DNA from: Streptomyces sp. NBC_01381
Lineage (GTDB): Bacteria > Actinomycetota > Actinomycetes > Streptomycetales > Streptomycetaceae
Length of the DNA: 64,000 nucleotides
Reading direction: 5' to 3'
NCBI RefSeq assembly: GCF_026340305.1
Contig: NZ_JAPEPI010000004.1
Span: 1-64,000, forward strand
Every line of letters starts with the position of its first letter. Position 1 is the first letter of the stretch. Under the pieces are notes generated by a model that worked only from the letters and a program-made list of their open reading frames with translations, searched no databases and was not told where the DNA came from. Of this stretch, positions 16,231-23,876 are shown in pieces. Made by a program: the position numbers and the translations under genes.

Positions 16231-16248
16231 CGGGGGTCCGGCCCCCCC

Positions 16249-16510
16249 TTACGGCAGTGGGTCGCCGAGCTCCGTCGCGACGGAACCCGCCATCGCCCGC
16301 AGCACCTCCAGCATGCGTCGCGTCTCGGCCTCGTCAACCTCGGTGATCGCGAAGCCGACGTGCACGATGACGTACGAACCCATGTCGGTCCCGGACGTGC
16401 AGCCCAGGCAGCCTTCGCGCCGTACGCCGCCGAAAACGACGGTGGCCATGCGCAGCCGGGCGTTGTCGTGGACCTCCAGGACCGGTGAAGCAGCTGAGGC
16501 CCAGGCAGAC
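16249..16510 (-). pseudogene. hypC: HypC/HupF hydrogenase chaperone remnant
   Basis: The 3' part, MATVVFGGVRREGCLGCTSG to GSYVIVHVGFAITEVDEAE, is clearly HypC, the chaperone that with HypD carries the Fe(CN)2CO group to [NiFe] hydrogenase. The invariant N-terminal MCLG/CLGIPG segment survives only as VCLGLSCFTG in another frame and with a GTC in place of the start. At least one frame shift separates the pieces near 16,470. With the lone maturation protease at 4578 it shows that a hydrogenase assembly set once stood in this island. Confidence 0.7.
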
Positions 16511-16822
16511 CGTGTGCGGGAGTCCCTTTCTCGACGGCGAATGCGGCGAGGTCCGCGGTGACGGGCGCGAGAGTGAGGCGGAGGGAGGCTGCCAGGCCCG
16601 GTACCGGCTCACCGCTCGACTGCACCACCTGCTGCTCGGCGTGGGGCGCTGAGTCGTACACCTACAGACAGCCCGCCCCGGACGAAGCGGTGTGCGAGCG
16701 GCACAGCACGCACCGTGTCTGCCGCGGCCCGTGTCGTCCGCGCCCGCAGGCCTACAGCGAGCCCTCCGGTATCGGCATCGGCGTACGGAGGCCGCGGCCT
16801 TACGGGACCGGCCCGTGCGCAT

Positions 16823-16857
16823 GGGCCGGACGGTCCCGCGCAAGGGCCTTGCGGCCC
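16823..16857 (+). promoter_or_regulatory. Two DosR/OsdR-like boxes upstream of USP fragment
   Basis: GGGCCGGACGGTCCC (16,823-16,837) and GGGCCTTGCGGCCC (16,844-16,857), about 20 bases centre to centre, 69-103 bases before the USP start at 16,926. The arrangement copies that at 13,731-13,765. Confidence 0.6.
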
Positions 16858-16925
16858 CTGCGTACCAGGGCGCCGGGGCGTGACGCTGGCAGGGAGAAGC
16901 ACACCGGGCGCTGGAGGTGTGCAGC

Positions 16926-17015
16926 ATGCTTTCGCCTGTCGTCGTCGGAGTCGACGGACCCCCGGAAAGCCTGGCCGCCGCGGAGTGGGCGGCCCGCGAG
17001 GCGCTGCGGCGGCCC
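16926..17015 (+). pseudogene. Universal stress protein, 5' fragment at an inversion joint
   Basis: MLSPVVVGVDGPPESLAAAE continues to AAREALRR, a perfect UspA start, with the promoter boxes still in place. After about 30 residues the USP reading ends at a GCGGCCCGGGCGG joint. Beyond it, the rest of a USP reads on the opposite strand. Confidence 0.75.
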
Positions 17016-17343
17016 GGGCGGGGCTTTCGAGCCGGACCACATCGATCACCTGAACGCCGGGGGACTTGTCGCGCCACGGGCGCAGGGTTTCGTTCAGCTT
17101 CTCCCGCACGTCTTGCGCGATCTCTTCGGCGACGTCGGGGTCCACGCACCAGGGCATGGACGCCTGCACCGGCAGGCTGCGACCGTGGACGGCCGGCAGG
17201 GGCACTGCGCGGGCAGCGGCGGCATCGAAGGCGAACTTGAGAAGGCCGTCACAGGGACCGTGGAGGCCCAGCCCGACCACCACGCCGCCCTCGTGCGCGG
17301 GGGACGGCGCTTCGTCCTCGTCCGTGCCCGCGCGGACCGGCAC
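17012..17343 (-). pseudogene. Universal stress protein, inverted second-domain fragment
   Basis: On the reverse strand the frame reads MPVRAGTDEDEAPS (tail of domain 1), then GGVVVGLGLHGPCDGLLKFA, which opens domain 2, and later VQVIDVVRLESPARA just before the nucleotide loop would begin. It stops being USP-like exactly where the forward USP fragment ends. The two pieces therefore look like parts of one or two USP genes joined head to head by an inversion. Confidence 0.7.
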
Positions 17344-17616
17344 TAGGAGGAGGTGTGGCCGGCCTCGGGATCAGGGCTTGTCGCCTGATGCGGCCGGTAG
17401 GCTGTCGTGCTTGCTCTCCTCCAAAGCGGGATCTCCGTGCGTGAGGGCCTCTTCAGGCACGGAATGCGGTGGCGCTGCGGTGCGCGGAACCGTCAGCCGG
17501 GGCTCAGCACCTCGGTACCTCAGCGTCGGTGATGGGGACAGCGCGCAGCCAGTGGCCTGTCGGAGTGACGTGCGGTCAGCGCCTGCTGGATGTCCGCCCG
17601 CTCGGCGGCCTCAGCG

Positions 17617-18234
17617 TCAGCCACACTCACGCTCGGCGGCATCCCTGACCGCTTTCAGCGTGGCGCGCAGCACGATGCCGACGCTGCCCGAGACGAGCGT
17701 CCAGTAGCGCAGGAACCGTGCGGTGGACTCGGGGTCGGTGCAGACGGTGCGGGCCTCGTAGGTCAACAGCGTCCGCCGTGAGCCGTAAGGGTGAACGACG
17801 AAGGCGGCGGCCATCTTGGCCCATCCCGGCTCGTCGAACGGCGTGAAGTCCACCGGCTCTGTCCACCGCCACTCGATCGACGGCTTCCACACCTTGCCGA
17901 CAGCGCCGAACACCAGCTCGCGGCCGGGGGTCTCGCCGAGCGCCATCCAGGGCTGCTCGCCCTTCGACGCGAGGTCGAAGAGATCGGCGACGCGCATCGA
18001 CGGGAGGGGCGGCGGCGTACGGTCCCGGAGTCTGTCCGGCATCGCGCGCATCCACATCACCGCGTCGAACAGTGGTGAATGGACGCTGAGAAGGTCCAGA
18101 TCGCGCGCGGCGTCGAACACCGTGCCCGGCGGCGCCGCGATCGCCGTGCTCTCCAGGCGGGCGAACCGGAATTCCGGCAGTGCGCCGTCCAGCAGCAGTG
18201 GTGCACCTGTACCGGTCGAAGCATCTGTATCCAT
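17617..18234 (-). CDS. SRPBCC/START-like hypothetical protein
   Basis: 205 residues. The opening FRFARLESTAIAAPPGTVFD and the later FTPFDEPGWAKMAAAFVVH, LLTYEARTVCTDPESTARFL and FLRYWTLVSGSVGIVLRATL resemble SRPBCC/START-fold ligand-binding proteins of actinobacteria. No catalytic motif is recognised. The ATG at 18,234 has a near-ideal GGAGGTACCC site; the open frame continues to 18,267 without one. A strong palindrome lies 63-76 bases upstream, so it belongs to the putative regulon. Confidence 0.8.
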   Translation of the reverse strand: MDTDASTGTGAPLLLDGALPEFRFARLESTAIAAPPGTVFDAARDLDLLSVHSPLFDAVMWMRAMPDRLRDRTPPPLPSMRVADLFDLASKGEQPWMALGETPGRELVFGAVGKVWKPSIEWRWTEPVDFTPFDEPGWAKMAAAFVVHPYGSRRTLLTYEARTVCTDPESTARFLRYWTLVSGSVGIVLRATLKAVRDAAERECG

Positions 18235-18296
18235 GGGTACCTCCGGGAATGGTGGCCCTGCCTCCATAGTGGTCCAGCCTCCGGCGTCGTACCGCA

Positions 18297-18310
18297 GGGC
18301 CGAATGGCCC
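18297..18310 (-). promoter_or_regulatory. DosR/OsdR-like box
   Basis: GGGCCGAATGGCCC, 63-76 bases before the start at 18,234. A weaker repeat, GGGCCGACCGGATCC, follows at about 18,319-18,333. The rest of the 438-base divergent interval 18,235-18,672 has no gene. Confidence 0.6.
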
Positions 18311-18604
18311 TTGGTGCAGGGCCGACCGGATCCGGCATGCCCGGGTCAGCTCCCGTCGGACCTCGACAGAACCGCCGATCCTGGAAGGGAGACACCAACC
18401 TGCTCGCGTGCGGGGGGACCGGTTGCCTCGGACGGCATCCGGCGCGTCGGCGGCATGGGACCGACGGTCTTGACGCTGAGCGCTGCGGTACGCGCCACGA
18501 TGCCCAGCACCAGCCCTGACGGTGCGCGTTTCCGGGCGGGCGACGTCGTTTCCGGGAGAATGGGAAGCGGACGTGCCGGAGCGGGAGGTGCCCGGCTCCC
18601 GACG

Positions 18605-18618
18605 AGGCCATTCGGCCC
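18605..18618 (+). promoter_or_regulatory. DosR/OsdR-like box upstream of USP
   Basis: AGGCCATTCGGCCC, 55-68 bases before the USP start at 18,673. Confidence 0.55.
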
Positions 18619-18672
18619 GCTGCTTTCCCTCCCAGCTCCGGGCCGCCCCGGGCGCGAGGAGGAGCAACAGAC

Positions 18673-19554
18673 ATGGAAACGTCAGTTGAGCGCGGTGCGG
18701 TCGTGGTAGGGCTGGATGCTACGCCGTCCGCCAGGCTCGCCCTGGCGTGGGCGGCGGACGAGGCGGCGCGCCGACGCCTGCCGCTGCACTTGGTGATCGC
18801 CGCCGACGCGCCTGATCTGGCAGGCAGCTCTGCGGAGTTGGCCTCGTTGTGGACGTCGTGGGGCCCAGAGATCCGTGCGGCTTACGCCCCGGTGCTTGAA
18901 GAGGCGCGGGACTTCGCCGTTCAGCGGCATCCGGGGCTCAGGGTGGCAGCCGAACTCGCAGGCGGCTCACCCGTGGCCGTTCTGCGGGCGCGGGTACCGG
19001 GCAGTTCCATGGTGGTGATCGGTTCACAGCACCGGGGCGTGGTACGGGACCTGCTCAGCCGCGAGACGGTGGGCCTGCCGCTGGTCGCGGACGCGCCCTG
19101 CCCGGTCGTAGTGGTCCGGGAGCCCGAGCATGTCACCCACGTGCCGCCGCACCTCGTGGTGGGCGTCGACGGCTCGGCCGTGTCGACGGAGGCGGTGCGT
19201 TTCGCCTTCGAGGAGGCCGCGTTCCGCGAGGCCCGTCTGATCGCGGTGTCCGCGTGGCAGCCTCCGATCCACGGCCAAGTCCCCGCAGACGAGACGGAGA
19301 GAGAGGCATGGCGGGCGTTGTCGGAGTCCACCGCAGGATGGCCGGACAAGTATCCGCAGGTGGAACTCCGGCACGAGGCCATCCGAGGACATCCCGTGCA
19401 GGTGCTCGCCGAGGCGGCGAAGTACGCACTGGCCCTGGTGGCGGGCAGCCGCGGCCTGGGCGGATTTCCCGGACTGTTGCTCGGCTCGGTCAGCCAGGGC
19501 CTCCTGCACCACGCCCCGTGCCCGCTCATCGTCGTTCCGCACCGCGCCGGCTGA
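18673..19554 (+). CDS. Universal stress protein, tandem UspA domains
   Basis: 293 residues. Domain 1 opens AVVVGLDATPSARLALAWAA and has the diverged loop MVVIGSQHRGVVRDLLSRET. Domain 2 opens LVVGVDGSAVSTEAVRFAFE, keeps the full nucleotide loop ALVAGSRGLGGFPGLLLGSV, and ends CPLIVVPHRAG. Here domain 2, not domain 1, keeps the canonical G-2x-G-9x-G motif. The ATG at 18,673 follows GAGGAGGAGCAACAGAC. It is divergent from the SRPBCC gene with one box for each. Confidence 0.93.
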   Translation: METSVERGAVVVGLDATPSARLALAWAADEAARRRLPLHLVIAADAPDLAGSSAELASLWTSWGPEIRAAYAPVLEEARDFAVQRHPGLRVAAELAGGSPVAVLRARVPGSSMVVIGSQHRGVVRDLLSRETVGLPLVADAPCPVVVVREPEHVTHVPPHLVVGVDGSAVSTEAVRFAFEEAAFREARLIAVSAWQPPIHGQVPADETEREAWRALSESTAGWPDKYPQVELRHEAIRGHPVQVLAEAAKYALALVAGSRGLGGFPGLLLGSVSQGLLHHAPCPLIVVPHRAG

Positions 19555-19579
19555 CGTCGCCCCAGACGCGGCGACTCGA

Positions 19580-19850
19580 CCCTGGACGGCCGGTCGGAGC
19601 GGCGCCGGGGTTCGGCACTGGACGGCCGTTCCTCGAACTCCTGGTCAAGGTCCTGGCGGCGCCGCACCTGGAACCGGGCACGGCGGACTGGAAGGCGTAC
19701 ACGTTCTGCATTCTGGAGCAGCTCCACCGGATGCTGCGCCGGCGAGAGGCGTTTGCGAAGTACTCCTGTAAGTGGGGCGATCCCCGGGCGAAGCCGCTGG
19801 CCGGTGAGGCGTGGGAGCAGGCCAAGCTCACCGTGCCGGCCTCGCTCGAC
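19580..19850 (+). pseudogene. Tn3-family transposase fragment
   Basis: One frame from about 19,600 reads FLELLVKVLAAPHLEPGTAD, then YTFCILEQLHRMLRRREAF and KWGDPRAKPLAGEAWEQAK. This resembles the central part of Tn3-type transposases, where LEQLHRALRRRDVF and RWGDPRA are typical. Only about 85 residues survive and neither the ends nor the DDE residues are present. It marks a past transposon insertion between the USP and metallohydrolase genes. Confidence 0.6.
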
Positions 19851-20029
19851 CTGCCTGCGGGGGCGCGCCCCCGCAGGCGAGGCCGCCTCAGGCGGGCCGG
19901 CGACCCTCGTGATGGCGCACGGCACCAGTCGACTCCCGAAGGTGCCGCGTTCGCGGCCCCTCAGCCGAGACAGAACTCGGTGCCCTTGATGTCCTGGCGG
20001 ACCTCGGTGGGTCGCGCGGTGAATACCGC

Positions 20030-20044
20030 GGGACCGTCCGGCCC
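20030..20044. promoter_or_regulatory. DosR/OsdR-like box at a gene end
   Basis: GGGACCGTCCGGCCC ends four bases from the stop codon of the metallohydrolase gene. No gene start lies nearby, so this is either an orphan site left by a deletion or a chance match. Confidence 0.35.
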
Positions 20045-20047
20045 AGG

Positions 20048-21469
20048 TCAGCGGACCAGGACGGCCTCCCCGGACTTGGGTACGACGGCCGTCCACCCCA
20101 ACTGGTGATGGATCCGGTCCCGCAGGGTCTCTGCGGCGGGCTCCTCGCCGTGGACGAGGTAGGTGGTGTGCGGGGCGGGGGCGGCGCGCAGCCAGTCGAT
20201 GATCTGGTCGGCGTCGGCGTGCGCGGAGAAGTGCGGGACGTCGGCGATCTCAGCGCGTACGGGGAGGTACTCGCCGAACATCTTCAGCGTGCGGGCGCCG
20301 TCCACCAGATCGCGCGCGCGGGTCCCCGCAGCGGCGAAGCCGACGATCACGACGGCGTTGCGGGGGTCGGGCAGGATCCGGTGCAGGTGGTGCAGGACGC
20401 GGCCGCCGGTGGCCATGCCGGCGGAGGAGACGATGATCGTCGGCCCGGTGGTGTTGTTGATGTCGATCGACTCCTGGACCGTGCGGGCGGCCAGGAAAGG
20501 CTCCGGGCTGATCGCGGCCTCGCCCCGGTCGAGGATCTCGGGCCGTAGTTCGGGGGAGTGGGCGCGTATGGCGTCGTGGTAGACGTCGAGTGCGGCCAGC
20601 GCCATGGGGCTGTCGACGTATACGGGCACATGGCGGGGCAGGGTGCCGTCGCTGCGCAGAGCGGCGAGTTCGTGCAGGACGACCTCGGTGCGGTCTATCG
20701 CGAAGGCCGGGATGACCACGGTGCCGCCACGGGACAGCGCGCGGGTGATCACGGCGGCGAATTCCCGCTGCGCGCTCTCGTGGTCATGTCGGCGGTTGCC
20801 GTACGTGGATTCCATGAGCAGGACGTCGGCGCCGGTGAAGGGCTCGGGGGGCAGAAGGCGCGGGTGGCCGGGGCGTCCCAGGTCGCCGCTGACAGCGAGG
20901 GTGTGGCCGTCCTCCAGGGTGAGGTGCGCCCAGGCGGAGCCGAGGATGTGGCCCGCGTGGTGCAGGGTGAGCCGGGTGCCGGCCATGATCTCGACCTCGC
21001 TGCCGACGGGGACCGGATCGAAGAACTTCACTGTGTGGTCGACGTCGTCCTTGTCGTAGAGCGGCTTGGCGGGCCGGTGCTTGGACCAGCCGTGCTGGTT
21101 GGCGTGCTCGGCGGCCTCCATCTGGAGTCGAGCGCTGTCACGGAGCACGATCTCGGCGAGGCGGGCTGTGTCGGCGCTGGCGAGGATGGGGCCGCGGAAG
21201 CCGTGCCGGACCAGGCGTGGCAGGTAGCCGCAGTGGTCCAGGTGGGCGTGGGTGACGACGACAGCGTGGATGTCGGTGGCGTCGCACGGCAGCTTGTGCC
21301 AGTTGCGGCGGCGCAGGTCCGCGACTCCCTGGAAGAGCCCGCAGTCGACGAGGATCCGGGCGTGGTCGCTCTCGACGAGGAACTTGCTGCCGGTGACCGT
21401 CCGCACGCCGCCGAGGAAGCTCAGCAGGGCCGGACGGGCGGGAGCGGGGAACGGGGCTGACTCGGACAT
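20048..21469 (-). CDS. Metallo-beta-lactamase/beta-CASP RNA-metabolising hydrolase
   Basis: 473 residues. The MBL zinc motif is VVVTHAHLDHCGYLPRLV, with later ligand motifs GHILGSA, SGDLG and YGNRRHD. The beta-CASP/RMMBL part has IPAFAIDRTEVVLHEL, VDSPMALAALDVYHD, SSAGMATGGRVLHHL and FSAHADADQIIDWL. The set is that of CPSF73-like RNases, giving a cytoplasmic metal-dependent ribonuclease. The ATG at 21,469 is preceded by GGAGAGCTGCCGCC. Related enzymes occur with USP and CBS genes in other actinobacterial dormancy clusters. Confidence 0.92.
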   Translation of the reverse strand: MSESAPFPAPARPALLSFLGGVRTVTGSKFLVESDHARILVDCGLFQGVADLRRRNWHKLPCDATDIHAVVVTHAHLDHCGYLPRLVRHGFRGPILASADTARLAEIVLRDSARLQMEAAEHANQHGWSKHRPAKPLYDKDDVDHTVKFFDPVPVGSEVEIMAGTRLTLHHAGHILGSAWAHLTLEDGHTLAVSGDLGRPGHPRLLPPEPFTGADVLLMESTYGNRRHDHESAQREFAAVITRALSRGGTVVIPAFAIDRTEVVLHELAALRSDGTLPRHVPVYVDSPMALAALDVYHDAIRAHSPELRPEILDRGEAAISPEPFLAARTVQESIDINNTTGPTIIVSSAGMATGGRVLHHLHRILPDPRNAVVIVGFAAAGTRARDLVDGARTLKMFGEYLPVRAEIADVPHFSAHADADQIIDWLRAAPAPHTTYLVHGEEPAAETLRDRIHHQLGWTAVVPKSGEAVLVR

Positions 21470-21591
21470 GGCGGCAGCTCTCCTTCAGGCACGCATGCCA
21501 CCTTCCACCGTCGCACGAGTGTGATCTGCCGGGTGAGTCCCGACCGGTCCCCGGTCGAGACCGACAGGCCCAAGCGGGGCGGAGGGACCAA

Positions 21592-22093
21592 GGCACCATC
21601 TGCGGCACCGACCTGCACATCATCAAGGGCGACGTCCTCGAATTGACACCCGGCCGGATTCTGGGCCACGAGGCCGTCGGCACCGTCGTCGAGACCGGCG
21701 GTGACGTGCGCACCGGCGTCCTGGCGACCGCGTCCTGATCTCCTGTATCTCCGCCTGGGGCAGCTGCCGCTTCTGCCGCGAGGCGCACTACGGCCGGTGT
21801 CGCGGGGGCGGCGGTTGGGTCCTGGGCCACACCATCGACGGTACGCAGGCCGAGTATGTACGCGTGCCGTTCGCGCCCCTCTCCGTCCACCTCCCAACGT
21901 GGGGTCATCGAGGCAGTCGGCGTGCCTGAGGCCTTCGAGATGTGCACCCGTACGGGTCCGGCCCGGCGGACGTGTGGCCAACATCGGCGTGCACGGCAAG
22001 CCCGCTGTCCTGCACCTTGAGGACCTGTGGATCAAGGACGTCACCATCACCACGGTCCGGTCGACGAAGAGCATCCCGTGGGAACAGCTCGCG
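21592..22093 (+). pseudogene. Zinc-dependent alcohol dehydrogenase remnant
   Basis: Pieces of a medium-chain alcohol dehydrogenase occur in order: TICGTDLHIIKGDVLE with GRILGHEAVGTVVETG (catalytic zinc site), then DRVLISCISAWGSCRFCREA (structural-zinc cysteines) and DGTQAEYVRVPFA. Later come EAVGVPEAFEMCTR and GRVANIGVHGKPAVLHLEDL, the NAD-fold end. Between them frames change several times and most of the Rossmann domain is missing. It lies directly upstream of a USP gene, and its loss fits the general decay of fermentation functions here. Confidence 0.85.
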
Positions 22094-22151
22094 TGGCGGC
22101 GTGTACCGGTCTCGCACACGCTGGATGTAGAGCGTCGAAAGGGTGACGGGC

Positions 22152-22601
22152 ATGGACACGCAGCATGAGGCTCCGCGAATCGTAGTGGGCGTCGACGGAT
22201 CGCCCTCGTCCCAAGCCGCACTGCGCTGGGCAGTCCGGTATGCCGGACTCGTATCCGGGAGGGTAGTGGCGGTCACGGCGTGGGAGATTCCCGGTGAGGC
22301 GTCGTGGTCGGCTCCGGCAGTGGACGCCACGTTCGATGAGGAAGACGCCGAGCGGCGTCTGGTCGAGGAGGTCCGAACCGTACTCGGCGAGGAAGGCGCC
22401 TCCCTGGTGCATGAACGCCTGGTGCACGGCCACCCGGCCGGGGTCCTGGTGGATGAGTCCGAGGGAGCCGACATGCTGGTCGTGGGCAGCCACGGTCGCG
22501 GCGGCTTCCGCCGTGCCCTGCTCGGCTCGGTGAGCCAGCAGGTGGCGCTGCACGCCCCGTGTCCGGTGACCATCGTCCGGCCGGACGTGCCTGTGGCGTG
22601 A
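22152..22601 (+). CDS. Universal stress protein, single UspA domain
   Basis: 149 residues: IVVGVDGSPSSQAALRWAV at the start, the complete nucleotide loop MLVVGSHGRGGFRRALLGSV near the end, and the terminus CPVTIVRPDVPVA. All residues expected for ATP binding are present. The ATG at 22,152 is preceded by AAAGGGTGACGGGC; a GTG nine bases upstream is possible. No box is seen directly upstream, where the broken alcohol dehydrogenase lies. Confidence 0.92.
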   Translation: MDTQHEAPRIVVGVDGSPSSQAALRWAVRYAGLVSGRVVAVTAWEIPGEASWSAPAVDATFDEEDAERRLVEEVRTVLGEEGASLVHERLVHGHPAGVLVDESEGADMLVVGSHGRGGFRRALLGSVSQQVALHAPCPVTIVRPDVPVA

Positions 22602-22850
22602 ACTCTGCCAGTAGGGGCACACCGGGTGGGGCGACATCGGTGGGACTGCGCGGCGCCTGTTACGACGCCGCCCCGGCGCGTCCGCCGGAGAAGCGCTTCA
22701 CCTGCCGTACTGAAGTCCTCCGCTGACAGGCCGCCCCGACGGACGTCATGGCCCGCGCGCGACGTTGCCGCGCCCGAACGTTCGCGCAGGAGTTCCGTCC
22801 GAGGCAGACACCCCTCGCTGAACGGGAATTTCCCTCCGGCCGGGGCTACC

Positions 22851-23085
22851 GTGGAGTTGCTCGACGAGCTGCTCGACCTGCGCCTGTCCGAGCACCCGGC
22901 CTCGTACGGCTTCCCGGCCCCCACCCGCCGATGCACTCCTTCCTCGGCAGGCCGGCGAGGAGATCTTCGGCAACCTCTACCTCACCGAGAAGCACGGCGG
23001 TGCCCACTTCGACGCCGAGGACGAGGCGGTCCTGTCCACCCTCGCCGTCGGCATCGCCCGAGAACGCCCGCCTCCGACACGCCAC
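22851..23085 (+). pseudogene. DosS/DevS-like GAF histidine kinase remnant
   Basis: Three frames read in order LLDELLDLRLSEHPASYGFP, HPPMHSFLG, and EIFGNLYLTEKHGGAHFDAE followed by DEAVLSTLAVGIA. Together these are the second half of the GAF sensor domain of DosS/DevS/OsdK kinases, where HPPMRSFLGVPI, VFGNLYLTEK and FDEEDEAVLSTL are diagnostic. The dimerisation and ATPase domains are absent. The cognate kinase of the putative regulon has thus been lost here. Prophage-derived sequence begins just downstream. Confidence 0.75.
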
Positions 23086-23259
23086 AGGAGAGTGTGTAAG
23101 ACACCGACGGTTTCCCCGGTGCGTCAGCGGCGATGGCTGCCTCTGCTGTCGATATGCCGGCGAGAGCCTGGGCGGCCTGCTGTTCCGTGTCGGTGGGCGG
23201 CGGTGGGCAGGGGCATCGGGCACCCAGGAACGTGCTTCCGGCGGCCAGGGACTACGACA

Positions 23260-23369
23260 TCACGCATGCTCAGGACCGCCGCAGCTTGGAAGACGATCTC
23301 TGGGAGCAGCGGCATCTCGCCATCCTGATGGTCATGGACCACATAGACAGGGGACGGGCAGACCAGTGA
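23260..23369 (+). pseudogene. Possible phage gene 3' remnant
   Basis: The open frame ends AARDYDITHAQDRRSL then EDDLWEQRHLAILMVMDHID, with a plausible helical, charged composition, 19 bases before the P-loop ORF. The upstream part of the frame looks non-coding. I do not recognise the family; it is placed here because it marks the left edge of the prophage-like stretch. Confidence 0.35.
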
Positions 23370-23388
23370 TCGGGAGTGGTGACAGCCT

Positions 23389-23751
23389 GTGCTGTACGTC
23401 GTCACCGGCCCGCCGGCCGCAGGCAAGAGCAGCTGGATCGAGGCGCACGCCACGGCCCGCGACGTGGTCATAGACCTGGACCGCATCACCGTCGCCCTCA
23501 GCGGACCAGGCGCACCACAGTGGAACCAGCACGAGCTGCACCTGCGCATCGCCCAGGGCGACGCATACGACGCCAGCAGCGGGCTCCACTACGGAGCCAC
23601 CGCCGTCTACAACACGGGCAACGGTGGATGCGTGAAGACGTTCGTCGCCAGCCAGGGAACGGCTGCACCGGTCCTCGACTCGGTGGCGCCCTTCACGTGG
23701 GCCGCGAGCGACATCCTCTACGCCTCGGGCCGCTACGAGGCCGCTTCCTAG
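23389..23751 (+). CDS. Chimeric phage ORF: P-loop start fused to unrelated C-terminus
   Basis: 120 residues from a GTG at 23,389 (CGGGAG upstream). Residues 1-50 form a Walker A nucleotide-binding start, LYVVTGPPAAGKSSWIEAHA and VVIDLDRITVALSGPGA, like small phage kinases/AAA proteins that usually continue for 150 or more residues. From about residue 53 the sequence changes character to AYDASSGLHYGATAVYNTGN and later APFTWAASDILYASGRYEA, which looks like the end of a virion protein. I infer that a large in-frame deletion joined an early-side gene to a tail-side gene. The product is probably non-functional. Confidence 0.6.
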   Translation: MLYVVTGPPAAGKSSWIEAHATARDVVIDLDRITVALSGPGAPQWNQHELHLRIAQGDAYDASSGLHYGATAVYNTGNGGCVKTFVASQGTAAPVLDSVAPFTWAASDILYASGRYEAAS

Positions 23752-23876
23752 ACGCTGCCCGGATCCCACGAACGAGCGGCTCAGATACCGCATACGGTCC
23801 ATGATCGCTTTAACGGCGCGGGGGAAGGGTGAGACCTGGCACTCGAAAGGTCAGTCCCCTCACCAGGAGGTACCCC

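Noticed and set aside
19955..20030. Reverse-strand segment ending KGTEFCLG as a glyoxalase/VOC remnant
   Set aside because: The match rests on five residues at most; no metal ligand or upstream fold is visible.
20048..21469. Metallohydrolase as a beta-lactamase resistance gene
   Set aside because: Beta-CASP and RMMBL motifs (SSAGMATGG, FSAHAD) identify an RNA-type enzyme, not an antibiotic hydrolase.
21537..21551. GTCCCGACCGGTCCC as an operator box before the metallohydrolase gene
   Set aside because: The half-sites are not in the inverted arrangement of the other boxes.
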